Assembly: GCF_001429785.1 (NCBI RefSeq)
Contig: NZ_LMJF01000001.1
Coordinates: forward strand, 240,599 to 304,598
DNA: 64,000 bases
Direction: 5' to 3'
Source of the DNA: Lysobacter sp. Root916
GTDB taxonomy: Bacteria; Pseudomonadota; Gammaproteobacteria; Xanthomonadales; Xanthomonadaceae
Part shown: in pieces, positions 1 to 9,641 of the stretch
Position numbering within the stretch: position 1 is the first letter of the stretch
Layout of the letters: each line of letters begins with the position of its first letter
The notes under the pieces: model-generated
What the model was told of the DNA's origin: nothing
Databases searched by the model: none
The model's input: the letters and a program-made list of their open reading frames with translations, nothing else
Program-made: the position numbers and the translations under genes

Positions 1-18
1 GTGGCCGAAGTTGCGCGG

Positions 19-46
19 TCGCGGCGTGCGCCGCTCCTACAGGAGG
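19..46. repeat. REP-like palindrome, degenerate copy
   Basis: The stretch reads TCGCGGCGTGCGCCGCTCC then TACAGGAGG. It closely resembles the TCGCGGCTTACGCCGCTCC-CACAGG element found three times downstream of ftsH (4298-4573). Such short GC-rich palindromes are common between genes in Xanthomonadaceae. It lies just beyond the stop codon of the M15 peptidase gene and could act as a transcript-end hairpin. Confidence 0.5.
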
Positions 47-51
47 CGGTG

Positions 52-690
52 TTAGCCGCGGCGATGGGGTTTGCTTTCGCCAATGCGGGGCGGCTTAGGC
101 GGGGGCGCGCACAACGAACTACGCCGCGTGTAGTCGTAACCCCAGGTCCGATGACCGGCGGTGTCGATGTGGATGGCGTCGTCGGCGTAGAAGCCCAGGC
201 CGAAGCGGCGCGCAGCGCCTTGCTGTCGCCAGTAGTCGCATAGGCGCCGTCGCTGCGCGGCATCGGCCTGGGTCAGATCGAAGTCCAAGGCTGCGTTCGT
301 GGTGTGCTTGCTGCGCTCGGCGCCGCCTTCGCAGCGGTTGAAGGACGGCTCGCGGTAGGCCGAGGCGACGATCGCCGGGCCCAGCAGGCCCGCGTCGCGC
401 AACTCGCGCACCAGCCGCAGGGTCGGCACCATGGCCGGCCACTGGGCCCGCGGCGGGACTGCGAACTCCTCGGCGCCACACCATCGCCAGCGCCGACCGC
501 TGCGCAGCAATTGCTGCGGTGGGAGCGCCCGGTCGACGCCGTGTTGGCGCAAATAGGCGAAATAGGCGTCGCTGGCGGCGGCGTTCGTCTCGCGCCAGCG
601 TGCGTAGCGTTCGACCGGGGCGGGCGGCGCGCAAGCGGCCAGGGCGGCCGTCGCCAGCAGGGTCGCGAGCCGTGCGGCCCAGGGCCTCAT
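52..690 (-). CDS. M15-family D-Ala-D-Ala carboxypeptidase-like lipoprotein
   Basis: The 212-aa product starts with a lipoprotein signal; the lipobox is LAAC with Cys20. The rest resembles the VanY/M15 zinc peptidases that trim peptidoglycan stem peptides. The SxHxxGxAxD signature appears as SKHTTNAALD (H129, D136; Asn replaces the usual Gly), and the second metal-binding segment as IHID (H174). SAYR near residue 110 is also typical of the family. The protein is probably anchored in the periplasm by a lipid. Its ATG overlaps the stop codon of the upstream Mth938-like gene (ATGA), so the two are translationally coupled. Substrate and true peptidase activity are inferred from motifs. Confidence 0.8.
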   Translation of the reverse strand: MRPWAARLATLLATAALAACAPPAPVERYARWRETNAAASDAYFAYLRQHGVDRALPPQQLLRSGRRWRWCGAEEFAVPPRAQWPAMVPTLRLVRELRDAGLLGPAIVASAYREPSFNRCEGGAERSKHTTNAALDFDLTQADAAQRRRLCDYWRQQGAARRFGLGFYADDAIHIDTAGHRTWGYDYTRRSSLCAPPPKPPRIGESKPHRRG

Positions 691-1061
691 GCGCCCAGCA
701 CGAACCCCGCCACCACGCGCCGGCCTTCGCCGGCGAGCACGTTGAAGGTGCGCGCGGCGGCGGCGTTGGTCATGGTTTCCAGGCCGACGCCGCGGCTGAG
801 GCAGGCGGCCAGGGTGGCCGGCGGCGGGAAGGCCTGGGTGGCGCCCGCGCCCAGCACGATCAGTTCGGGGTCCAGCGCCAGCAGGGGCGCAAGGTCGTCC
901 AGGCTGAGCCGACGCACGTCCTGGACCGCCCAGCCCTCGATCAGGGTGTCGGGGGAGAGCACGAAGCTGGCTTCTAGCCGGCGCTCGTTGACCAGGGCGA
1001 CCTGGCCGTCGGCGCCGCGCAGGAAGTAGGTGTGGTCCGGGTTTTCCAGCGTCAGTTGCAT
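687..1061 (-). CDS. Mth938-like (DUF498/NDUFAF3-type) domain protein
   Basis: The 124-aa protein matches the small Mth938-like fold family: the conserved core LIVLGAGAT is followed by F-P-P, and GVGLETMTNAAAARTFNVL carries the family's MxTxxAxRTYN pattern. In mitochondria the relative NDUFAF3 helps assemble complex I; the bacterial role is unknown. It is the first gene of a two-gene operon with the M15 lipoprotein, overlapping it by four bases. The 150 bp upstream hold an inverted repeat of intergenic type. Confidence 0.8.
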   Translation of the reverse strand: MQLTLENPDHTYFLRGADGQVALVNERRLEASFVLSPDTLIEGWAVQDVRRLSLDDLAPLLALDPELIVLGAGATQAFPPPATLAACLSRGVGLETMTNAAAARTFNVLAGEGRRVVAGFVLGA

Positions 1062-1067
1062 AGGGCT

Positions 1068-1198
1068 GGGATTCGGGATTGGAGATTCGGGATTCGTTTG
1101 AACGAGGGGCTTGGGGGCTTGAACGAGGGGCGGGCCGGCTAGGCGGGAGGTTGGGCCGTTCAGCTTTGCCGAATCCCCAATCCCGACTCCCTAATCCC
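1068..1198. repeat. Facing intergenic repeat arms
   Basis: The left arm (1068-1096) is built from GGGATTCGGGATT units and the right arm (1169-1198) from the reverse complement, CCGAATCCCCAATCCC and CTAATCCC. Between them TTGAACGAGGGGC occurs twice (1098-1110 and 1119-1131). Such GGGATTCGGGATT strings recur between genes in Xanthomonadaceae. The element separates the Mth938-like gene from yhbY, both on the minus strand. Confidence 0.7.
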
Positions 1199-1212
1199 GG
1201 CCGTTAAGCCGT

Positions 1213-1530
1213 TCAGGCCCGCGGCAACACGATCTGGCGCTTGTCCTTGCTCTGGCGGTAGTACACGGCGGTATGGCCGATGCGCTGGACCAGGGCCGCG
1301 CCGGTGCGCTCGGCGAGCTCGGCGATCATGGCGTCGCGGACCTCGCGGTCGTCGGCGCCGACCTTGACCTTAATGAGCTCGTGGTGCTCCAGGGCCAGGT
1401 CGATCTCGGCCACCAGGGCGTCGGTGATGCCCTTGCCGCCGACCTGCAGCATCGCCTTCAGGTCATGCGCCTGGCCCCGCAGGAATCGAGTCTGGGAGGA
1501 GGTCAGGAGGGTGGGCATTCGGGCACGCAA
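1213..1530 (-). CDS. yhbY: YhbY/CRS1-type RNA-binding protein
   Basis: The product is a single CRM (CRS1-YhbY) domain: [17 protein letters not shown] at the N-terminus, the GxxG loop in [15 protein letters not shown], and the C-terminal GHTAVYYR. Family members associate with pre-50S ribosomal particles. The open frame begins with TTG at 1530 (105 aa); an ATG at 1518 gives the more usual start MPTLLTSSQ (101 aa) and I favour it, although neither has a clear Shine-Dalgarno. It is divergent from rlmE, as yhbY is in Escherichia coli, and the two share a ~60 bp promoter region. Confidence 0.9.
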   Translation of the reverse strand: MRARMPTLLTSSQTRFLRGQAHDLKAMLQVGGKGITDALVAEIDLALEHHELIKVKVGADDREVRDAMIAELAERTGAALVQRIGHTAVYYRQSKDKRQIVLPRA

Positions 1531-1587
1531 CGGGGTACGGAGGGGGCGTCAGGGTATCATGGCGGCCCACTAGCCCCGCCGGCCGCC

Positions 1588-2220
1588 ATGGCAACCCGCA
1601 GTAAAAGCAGCCAACGCTGGCTCAAGGAACACTTCTCCGACCCCTTCGTGAAGAAGGCCAAGGCCGAAGGTTTGCGCTCGCGCGCGGCCTACAAGCTGGA
1701 GGAGCTGGTCGAGCGCGACCGTCTGCTCAAGCCGGGCATGGTCGTGGTGGACCTGGGCGCGGCCCCGGGCGGCTGGTCGCAGTGGGTCAGGCAGGCCTTG
1801 GGCCCCAAGGGCCGGGTCATCGCCCTGGACATTCTGGAGATGCCCAGCCTGGCCGGGGTCGAGTTCCTTCATGGCGATTTCAGGGAGGATGCGGTCCTAT
1901 CCCAGCTGGAGGCCAGCCTGGGCGGACATACGGTGGACCTTGTGCTGTCGGACATGGCCCCCAATATGAGCGGTGTGGATGCGGTGGACCTGCCGCGAGC
2001 GATGCACCTGTCGGAGCTGGCGATGGATTTCGCCGACCGCCATCTGCGCGTGGACGGCGCGTTCCTGATCAAGCTGTTCCAGGGCGTGGGCTTCGACGAC
2101 TACGTGCGCGAGCTGCGCCGTCGTTACGCCAAGGTCTCGATCCGCAAACCCGCGGCCTCGCGCAAGCGTTCGCCCGAGGTTTACGCCCTGGCACAGGGCA
2201 AGCGGGCACAAATTAAGTAA
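1588..2220 (+). CDS. rlmE: 23S rRNA 2'-O-ribose methyltransferase RlmE (FtsJ)
   Basis: The 210-aa enzyme methylates the 2'-OH of U2552 in the A-loop of 23S rRNA using S-adenosylmethionine. Seen here: the SAM-binding motif [14 protein letters not shown] near residue 55, and the K-D-K-E catalytic tetrad carried by [22 protein letters not shown] and SPEVYAL. Length matches the E. coli protein. The open frame extends upstream to 1273, but that part overlaps yhbY on the other strand and the family starts at [11 protein letters not shown], so ATG 1588 is chosen. ftsH follows 97 bp downstream, the same order as in E. coli. Confidence 0.96.
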   Translation: MATRSKSSQRWLKEHFSDPFVKKAKAEGLRSRAAYKLEELVERDRLLKPGMVVVDLGAAPGGWSQWVRQALGPKGRVIALDILEMPSLAGVEFLHGDFREDAVLSQLEASLGGHTVDLVLSDMAPNMSGVDAVDLPRAMHLSELAMDFADRHLRVDGAFLIKLFQGVGFDDYVRELRRRYAKVSIRKPAASRKRSPEVYALAQGKRAQIK

Positions 2221-2317
2221 GGTGCGGGATTCGGGCCCAGGCCCGGTATTCCGATCTCACGGCGCACAGACGCGCCAGCGGCAACCAGGCCCCCCACGGG
2301 CAGCAGGCAGGAACTGA

Positions 2318-4213
<1,896 letters not shown>

Positions 4214-4220
4214 ATCAGGC

Positions 4221-4552
4221 TGGATTCGCTTACGAGAACGCCGGGCTAGCCCCGGCGTTTTTCGTTTGGGGTGGGAGGCGTCGGGTGGGAAGGTTCGTCG
4301 CGGCTTACGCCGCTCCCACAGAAAGCGAGCGGGTCCGTCGGGCGTGCAGGCCCTGCCGCGCGCGGGAGTACGGCCACGGGCTTCGCTGGATTCGCTTACG
4401 AGAGCGCCGGGCTAGCCCTGGGGTTTTTCTTTTGGGGCGGGAGGCGTCGGGTGGGAGGGTTCATCGCGGCTTACGCCGCTCCCACAGGAAGCAGCGGGTC
4501 CGTCGGGCGTGCAGGCTCTGCCGCGCGCGGGAGTACGGCCGCGGGTTTCCTG
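4221..4552 (+). repeat. Tandem 166-bp duplication containing terminator and REP
   Basis: Copy 1 begins at 4221 and copy 2 at 4387, both with TGGATTCGCTTACGAG, and they stay alignable for about 166 bp. Each copy holds the terminator hairpin, GGGAGGCGTCGGGTGGGA, a REP palindrome and a CGTCGGGCGTGCAGG block. Copy 2 has lost the symmetry of the terminator (CCCTGGGG instead of CCCCGGCG). The duplication lies wholly between ftsH and folP and codes for nothing recognisable. Confidence 0.85.
4238..4263 (+). terminator. Intrinsic terminator after ftsH
   Basis: The stem ACGCCGGG / CCCGGCGT with a 5-nt loop is followed by a T-run, 25 bp after the ftsH stop codon. A decayed second copy occurs 166 bp downstream in the tandem duplication. 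Confidence 0.85.
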
Positions 4553-4573
4553 TGGGAGCGGCGTGAGCCGCGA
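4464..4573. repeat. Inverted REP pair (REPIN-like)
   Basis: The REP core TCGCGGCTTACGCCGCTCC with CACAGG at 4464-4488 is answered by its reverse complement at 4549-4573 (CCTGTGGGAGCGGCGTGAG then CCGCGA). A third, solo copy is at 4298-4320. Two facing REPs separated by ~60 bp form the REPIN arrangement that RAYT transposases are thought to mobilise. No RAYT gene lies in this window. Confidence 0.75.
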
Positions 4574-4695
4574 TCGCGACACGCGCTTGCCGACGACCGC
4601 TCGTGCGCCGGGTAACCCCCGCGCTCATCTCGAACGCATCCTCCACCCGTGCGCGGTAGCATGCCGGCTCGCCCCGACGCCGCACGAGACCGCCC

Positions 4696-5595
4696 ATGTT
4701 CGACCTCGCCCCGATCCTGGATTGCAACGGCCGCGCCCTCAAGCTGGACCGGCCGCGCGTGATGGGCATCGTCAATGTCACCCCCGATTCGTTCTCCGAC
4801 GGCGGCGCGCACGACAGCGCGGAGGCCGCGGTCGCGCATGGGCTGCGCCTGGCGGAGGAGGGCGCCGACGTGCTCGACATCGGCGGAGAGTCCACCCGAC
4901 CGGGCGCCGACGAGGTGCCGGTGGAGGAAGAGCTGCGCCGGGTGATTCCGGTGATCGAGCGCTTGGCGCGGGACACGCCGCTGCCGATCAGCATCGACAC
5001 CTCCAAGCCCGAGGTCATGCGCGCCGCGGTCGCGGCCGGCGCCGGCCTGATCAACGACGTGTACGCGCTGCGCCGCGAGGGCGCGCTCGATACCGCGGCC
5101 GCGCTGGGCGTGCCGGTGATACTGATGCATATGCAGGGCGAGCCGCGCAGCATGCAGGCCGCGCCGGAGTACGACGACGTCGTCGCGGAAGTGCATCGCT
5201 TCCTGGCCGAGCGCATCTTCGCCGCCGAGATGGCGGGCATCGCCAAGAAAAAGATCGTGGTCGATCCAGGCTTCGGTTTCGGCAAGACCCTGGCACACAA
5301 CCTGACCCTGCTGGCGCAACTGGAACGCTACGCCGAACTCGGCGTGCCGGTGCTGGCCGGCCTGTCGCGCAAGAAGAGCATAGGCGAGCTCACCGGTCGC
5401 GAATCGGCGCGCGAGCGCGTGCACGGCTCGGTCGCAGCGCACCTGATCGCGGCCCAGCGCGGCGCGCGCCTGCTGCGCGTGCACGATGTCGCCGCGACGG
5501 TGGACGCGCTCAAGGTGTGGGAGGCGGTGGCGGCACAGGCGATGCCGCGCCGCGCCGCGGCGCCGTCGATGCCGAAGTGGCCGGACGACGAATAG
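4696..5595 (+). CDS. folP: Dihydropteroate synthase
   Basis: The 299-aa cytoplasmic enzyme condenses 6-hydroxymethyl-dihydropterin pyrophosphate with p-aminobenzoate to make dihydropteroate in folate synthesis; it is the sulfonamide target. Signatures: GIVNVTPDSFSDGG near residue 22, GGESTRPGA near 62, SIDTSKPEV near 100, and DPGFGFGKT near 193. The C-terminus runs about 15 residues past the usual end with an Ala/Arg/Pro-rich tail. ATG 4696 gives the family's usual N-terminus. No glmM follows directly, unlike the E. coli ftsH-folP-glmM order. Confidence 0.96.
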   Translation: MFDLAPILDCNGRALKLDRPRVMGIVNVTPDSFSDGGAHDSAEAAVAHGLRLAEEGADVLDIGGESTRPGADEVPVEEELRRVIPVIERLARDTPLPISIDTSKPEVMRAAVAAGAGLINDVYALRREGALDTAAALGVPVILMHMQGEPRSMQAAPEYDDVVAEVHRFLAERIFAAEMAGIAKKKIVVDPGFGFGKTLAHNLTLLAQLERYAELGVPVLAGLSRKKSIGELTGRESARERVHGSVAAHLIAAQRGARLLRVHDVAATVDALKVWEAVAAQAMPRRAAAPSMPKWPDDE

Positions 5596-5772
5596 GTCGC
5601 AGACGTGCCGGCGTTGGCCGGCGCACGCATTCGATCGTGGCATGGCGCGCACGGTTGCGTGGGCATGCCGCATCTGGCGTCTGCGCGCGGCGATGCGATG
5701 GCCTTGTGCTTCATGGCGCAACGTGGGCAAGACGCGCGATTTTTTTATGCGCGCATCCGAGCGGGCTGCACA

Positions 5773-5895
5773 TTCCCTTCTCCCGCAGGCGGGAGAAGGT
5801 GCCCGCAGGGCGGATGAGGGCGCGCAACCAAGCGCGAACGACGTCTCTGTTGTAGCCCCTCACCCCAATCCCTCTCCCGCACGCGGGAGAGGGGC
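5773..5895. repeat. Facing CCCTTCTCCCGC/GCGGGAGAGGG repeats
   Basis: CCCTTCTCCCGCAGGCGGGAG with AAGGTGCCCGCAGGG and GGATGAGGGC (about 5775-5820) faces CCCCTCACCCCAATCCCTC then TCCCGCACGCGGGAGAGGGG (5857-5895). These are two orientations of one intergenic repeat family widely seen in Xanthomonadaceae. Each arm is a strong hairpin on its own. Confidence 0.75.
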
Positions 5896-5974
5896 TCCGC
5901 GAGGCGCTCGTTTCGCGTCGCATTGCGCCTTGGTGCGCGAACGCCGCGCTTCGGCGTCGGCCGTTCGCAGCGAT

Positions 5975-6076
5975 GGCGAATTTGTCGCCAAACTTGCTGC
6001 GCCCCTTGCGCCGTCTGGCTTGCGCGCGGTTCATCACGCAACTGTCCGCAGGCTTGTCCACAGGCGATGTGGATAG
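5975..6076 (+). repeat. DnaA-box-pair repeat, unit 1
   Basis: The unit starts with a perfect 5-bp hairpin GGCGA-ATTTG-TCGCC (5975-5989). Exactly 79 bp after its first base comes TTGTCCACA (6054-6062), then a 5-nt spacer, then the inverted site TGTGGATAG (6068-6076). TTGTCCACA and CTATCCACA each differ by one base from the DnaA box TTATCCACA. A degenerate 12-bp direct repeat (TGTCCGCAGGCT then TGTCCACAGGCG) leads into the pair. Confidence 0.75.
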
Positions 6077-6202
6077 TCGCGCGCGATGCGCGTGCAAGCG
6101 CATCGGAATGGGAAATTCAAGCTTGACGCGATCGCCAATCTGGGCATGCGCACGCGTTCGTTCGGGATGCCGAAAAGCCGGAATCTGTCAAACAATTTCG
6201 CT

Positions 6203-6304
6203 GGCTAATTTTTAGCCAAATTCCTTGCGGGCCTTGCTGCGCCAGGCTCTGCGCGGGCTTCGCGCGAGACTGTCCGCAGGCTTGTCCACAGGCCGTGTGG
6301 ATTA
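6203..6304 (+). repeat. DnaA-box-pair repeat, unit 2
   Basis: Same layout as unit 1 with no net indel: hairpin GGCTA-ATTTT-TAGCC (6203-6217), then 79 bp from its first base TTGTCCACA (6282-6290), 5-nt spacer, TGTGGATTA (6296-6304). Relative to unit 1 one stem pair changed from G:C to T:A on both sides, which preserves pairing. CCTTGCTGCGCC in the middle is shared with units 3 and 4. Confidence 0.75.
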
Positions 6305-6451
6305 GTCGCGACGCCCGCTTCGTATTGCGTTGCAGCACGCAATGGCGGCGATTGCGTATTGACGAATCCGATCGCATTCGTTCCGCATCCGCGGTTCGCG
6401 CGGCGACCGTCGCGCATGCGTCTTCGCGCAGGCAAGTCAAGCGATTTCGCT

Positions 6452-6553
6452 GGTCATTTTTTCGACAGACCTCTTGCGCTCCTTGCTGCGCCTGGCTCTC
6501 AGCCATGTCGTCCCAATACTGTCCGCAGGTTTGTCCACAGGCTTTGTGGATAG
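6452..6553 (+). repeat. DnaA-box-pair repeat, unit 3
   Basis: GG at 6452 is followed after exactly 79 bp by TTGTCCACA (6531-6539), a 5-nt spacer and TGTGGATAG (6545-6553). The AT-rich start can still pair as GGTC (6452-6455) with GACC (6468-6471), a shifted and weaker hairpin. CTCCTTGCTGCGCCTGGCTC is shared with unit 2 almost exactly. Confidence 0.75.
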
Positions 6554-6565
6554 CGCGCGGGGCCT

Positions 6566-6667
6566 GGCTAAAATTTGATCGAACTGCGCGCGGGCCTTGC
6601 TGCGCCTGCGCCGCAGCGGCTTATCAACAGGCTTGCCCCAGCGCTTGCCCACAAGCTTTGTGGAAAC
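6566..6667 (+). repeat. DnaA-box-pair repeat, unit 4 (diverged)
   Basis: The unit nearly abuts unit 3. The internal spacing of 79 bp is kept: GGCTA at 6566 and TTGCCCACA at 6645-6653, then 5 nt and TGTGGAAAC (6659-6667). The hairpin at the start is lost, but a further box-like TTATCAACA appears at 6621-6629, giving three 12-bp steps (TTATCAACAGGC, TTGCCCCAGCGC, TTGCCCACAAGC). It ends 82 bp before the miaA start. Confidence 0.65.
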
Positions 6668-6749
6668 CGCTGGGTGGCGCGCGCTTCCGCGAGGTGCGCG
6701 GCTGTGCGAGTCTGCGCGCTCGCCTCCGTACCGGAACCGCCGCCTCCGC

Positions 6750-7739
6750 ATGTCCGCCGACCCGCGCCCGCTCGCGATCGCCCTGATGGGCCCGACCGCC
6801 TCGGGCAAGACCGCGCTCGCGCTGGACTGGGCGCAGCGCTACGGCGGCGAGATCGTCAGCGTCGACTCGGCCCTGGTCTACCGCGGGTTGGACATCGGCT
6901 CGGCCAAGCCCAGCGCCGAGGAGCAGGCGCGGGTGCCGCACCATCTGATCGACCTGCGCCAGCCCTGGCAGCCGTACTCGGCGGCCGAGTTCGCCGTCGA
7001 CGCCCGGCGCGCGCTGGACCAGATCGCCGCGCGCGGGCGCCTGCCGATCCTGGCCGGCGGCACCGGCTTGTACTTCCACGCCCTGTTGCAGGGGCTGGCG
7101 CCGATGCCGGAGGCCGACCCCGGCGTGCGCGCCCAGCTCGCCGCCGAGGCCGGTCAACGCGGCTGGGCGGCCCTGCACGCAGAGTTGACCGCGCTGGACC
7201 CGGAGGCGGCCGCGCGCATCCACGCCACCGACGCCCAGCGCATCCAGCGCGCGCTCGAGGTCTACCGCTTGTCCGGCCGCCGCATCAGCGACTGGCGGCG
7301 CGAGGCCGCCGGCGCGCCGCGCCTGCCGTACCGGGTGCTGAAGCTGGTGCTGGCGCCGACCGATCGCGCCGTCCTGCACGCGCGCATCGCGCAGCGCTTC
7401 GACGCCATGCTGGCCGGCGGCTTCCTCGACGAGGTCCGGGCTTTGCGCGGCTTGCCGGAATTGCAGGCGCATCCGCGGCCGTTGGACTTGCCGGCCTTGC
7501 GCGCGGTCGGTTACCGCCAGGCCTGGGAATTCCTGGACGGCGAGGGCGGCGCGCAGGCCTTGGCCGAGTTCCGCGACCGCGGCATCTACGCCACCCGCCA
7601 GCTCGCCAAGCGCCAATTGACCTGGCTGCGCGGGCAGTTGGATGCCCGCTGGTTCGACCCGGCCGCCGACGCCCAGGCCCTGGAACGGGCCGCCGCGCTG
7701 TTCATCGGCGGATCCCGGCACGCGCATCGCAAAGCCTGA
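6750..7739 (+). CDS. miaA: tRNA dimethylallyltransferase
   Basis: MiaA transfers a dimethylallyl group to N6 of A37 in tRNAs that read UNN codons. The 329-aa protein has the P-loop GPTASGKT (14-21), then [16 protein letters not shown], the RxPHHLID segment and [13 protein letters not shown] near residue 285, all typical. The open frame reaches back to 6597, but that part lies in the repeat unit; ATG 6750 gives the normal N-terminus. It heads the order miaA-hfq-hflX-hflK-hflC, the same as E. coli. Confidence 0.96.
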   Translation: MSADPRPLAIALMGPTASGKTALALDWAQRYGGEIVSVDSALVYRGLDIGSAKPSAEEQARVPHHLIDLRQPWQPYSAAEFAVDARRALDQIAARGRLPILAGGTGLYFHALLQGLAPMPEADPGVRAQLAAEAGQRGWAALHAELTALDPEAAARIHATDAQRIQRALEVYRLSGRRISDWRREAAGAPRLPYRVLKLVLAPTDRAVLHARIAQRFDAMLAGGFLDEVRALRGLPELQAHPRPLDLPALRAVGYRQAWEFLDGEGGAQALAEFRDRGIYATRQLAKRQLTWLRGQLDARWFDPAADAQALERAAALFIGGSRHAHRKA

Positions 7740-7883
7740 GTTCGGGCCGTATCCGCAACGGCCACTTGCGTTACCATCGGCCGGTCACCGCTGTGGGGAC
7801 AGCTACCGGCGACGCGGTCCGACAGGATGTCCAGGGCCGTCTTTGGCACCGAACCTTATAACTAGAAAGCTGGGGAACTACTG

Positions 7884-8162
7884 ATGTCCAAGGGGCAATC
7901 CTTACAGGATCCTTTCCTGAATGCGCTGCGGCGCGAACGCGTACCGGTCTCGGTCTACCTGGTCAACGGCATCAAGCTGCAGGGCACGATCGAATCCTTC
8001 GACCAGTTCGTGGTCCTGCTGCGCAATACCGTGAGCCAGATGGTCTATAAGCACGCGATTTCGACCGTGGTGCCCGCGCGCAACGTCCGCGTCGGTCCCG
8101 GCGGCGGCTACGTGCAGTCCAGCGAAGGCGGCGGCGCCGAGGGCGACGACGAGAACGAGTGA
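7884..8162 (+). CDS. hfq: RNA chaperone Hfq
   Basis: The 92-aa Sm-like protein forms a hexamer that pairs small RNAs with mRNAs. The N-terminus [17 protein letters not shown] and the Sm2 motif [12 protein letters not shown] are almost identical to those of E. coli Hfq. After the ~70-residue core comes a short tail rich in Gly and acidic residues, ending GDDENE; acidic tails are known in other Hfq proteins to compete with RNA on the core. GGGGAA precedes the ATG. A 144-bp gap after miaA may hold its own promoter. Confidence 0.98.
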   Translation: MSKGQSLQDPFLNALRRERVPVSVYLVNGIKLQGTIESFDQFVVLLRNTVSQMVYKHAISTVVPARNVRVGPGGGYVQSSEGGGAEGDDENE

Positions 8163-8258
8163 GTGCGGGCTAGGGGCCGGCAGGGATGAGACGATGGCGG
8201 GGCCGCAGCGTCCCGCCGCGCTTGCATTCCCGGTTTTCCTCCCCATCTTGCTGACTCG

Positions 8259-9566
8259 ATGTTCGAACGCTCACGCAAAGGCGAACACGCCTTACTGATC
8301 CAGCCCCACGCCGGCGGTCCGCCGGACGAGGGCTTGCTGGAAGAATTCGCCGATCTGGCCAAGTCGGCCGGCGCCACCGTGGCCGCCGTGCTGACCGCGC
8401 GCATCGACCGCCCCAACGCGGCGATGCTGATCGGCAGCGGCAAGCTGGCCGAGGTCAAGGCCGCGGCCGATGCCACCGGCGCCGACCTGATCCTGGTCAA
8501 CCACCCGCTGTCGCCCGGCCAGGAACGCAACCTGGAACGCGCGCTCGAGCGGCGCGTGGTCGACCGCACCGGCCTGATCCTGGACATCTTCTCGCAGCGC
8601 GCGCAGAGCGCCGAGGGCAAGCTGCAGGTCGAGCTGGCCCAGCTCAAGCACATGGCCACGCGCCTGGTGCGCGGCTGGACCCACCTGGAGCGCCAGCGCG
8701 GCGGCTCGATCGGCCTGCGCGGCCCCGGCGAAACCCAGCTGGAAACCGACCGCCGCCTGCTGCAGAAGCGTCTGGAGCAGTTGCAGAAGCGCCTGGACAA
8801 GGTCGAGGTGCAGCGCACTCAGATGCGCCGTGCGCGCATGCGCAGCGAGCTGCCGCGCGTGGCCCTGGTGGGCTACACCAATGCCGGCAAATCGACCCTG
8901 TTCAACGCCATGACCGGCGCCGAGGCCTACGCCGCCGACCAGCTGTTCGCGACCTTGGACCCGACCGTGCGCCGGATCGACCTGTCCGGCGGCGCGGCGG
9001 TGCTGGCCGACACGGTCGGCTTCGTGCGCGATCTGCCGCACGATCTGGTGGCCGCGTTCCGCTCGACCCTGTCGGAGGCACGCGAGGCCGACCTGCTGAT
9101 CCACGTGATCGACGCCGCCGACCCGCTGCGCGACGAGCGTATCGCCCAGGTCGACGCGGTGCTGCAGGAGATCGGCGCCGGCGACTTGCCGCAGCTGCTG
9201 GTGTTCAACAAGATCGACCGCCTGGACGGCGCTCAGCCGCGCATCGACCGTCCGGGCGAGGGCCATACCCGGGTCTGGCTGTCGGCGCGCGATGGCCGGG
9301 GCCTGGACCTGCTGCGCACCGCGCTGGCCGAGGCCCTGGAGCTGCGCCATGTCGCCGGCGCGCTGCGGGTGCCGTCGCAGGGCGCGCGCCTGCGCGCCCG
9401 TCTGCACGAGCTGGGCGCGGTCCGCGCTGAACGCGCCGACGAGCACGGCTGGGAGCTGGAGGTCGATCTGGCCATCGCCGACGCCCAGCGCCTGTTCGCC
9501 CAGCCGCACGGCGAACCGCTGCGGTCTTTGCTGGAATCGGTGGCTGTACCGGACGACCTTGCTTGA
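8259..9566 (+). CDS. hflX: GTPase HflX
   Basis: The 435-aa ribosome-associated GTPase splits or rescues stalled 70S ribosomes under stress in E. coli. An N-terminal nucleotide-binding-like domain contains SPGQERNLERAL, and GLRGPGETQLETDRR leads into a coiled-coil linker. G-domain motifs: G1 GYTNAGKST, G3 DTVGF, G4 NKID. The C-terminal subdomain is complete. ATG 8259 gives MFERSRKGE. It lies in the miaA-hfq-hflX-hflKC cluster. Confidence 0.96.
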   Translation: MFERSRKGEHALLIQPHAGGPPDEGLLEEFADLAKSAGATVAAVLTARIDRPNAAMLIGSGKLAEVKAAADATGADLILVNHPLSPGQERNLERALERRVVDRTGLILDIFSQRAQSAEGKLQVELAQLKHMATRLVRGWTHLERQRGGSIGLRGPGETQLETDRRLLQKRLEQLQKRLDKVEVQRTQMRRARMRSELPRVALVGYTNAGKSTLFNAMTGAEAYAADQLFATLDPTVRRIDLSGGAAVLADTVGFVRDLPHDLVAAFRSTLSEAREADLLIHVIDAADPLRDERIAQVDAVLQEIGAGDLPQLLVFNKIDRLDGAQPRIDRPGEGHTRVWLSARDGRGLDLLRTALAEALELRHVAGALRVPSQGARLRARLHELGAVRAERADEHGWELEVDLAIADAQRLFAQPHGEPLRSLLESVAVPDDLA

Positions 9567-9641
9567 GACGGCCAGGGCCCCCACCTAGAATCAACCGACC
9601 CGTCAGCTGAACACGGGTGCAGTTCCCTCTTTGGAGCAGGC

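Larger units (their letters stand above)
5596..6749. other. 1.15 kb gene-free region between folP and miaA
   Basis: No reading frame here has recognisable protein features. The stretch contains the facing GGGAG-type repeats (5773-5895) and then four copies of a structured ~100-bp unit (5975-6667) with paired DnaA-box-like sites. AT-rich patches (for example AATTTTTAGCC near 6208 and CATTTTTTCG near 6455) stand out against the GC-rich background. miaA starts at the end. Confidence 0.8.

Noticed and set aside
1273-1587. N-terminal extension of RlmE
   Set aside because: It is antisense to yhbY and has no similarity to the family; the normal RlmE start is ATG 1588.
5486-6786. Several overlapping 60-190-codon frames between folP and miaA
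   Set aside because: They run through intergenic repeats and the DnaA-box-like units; shared peptides (CPQxCPQALW) come from the repeated DNA.
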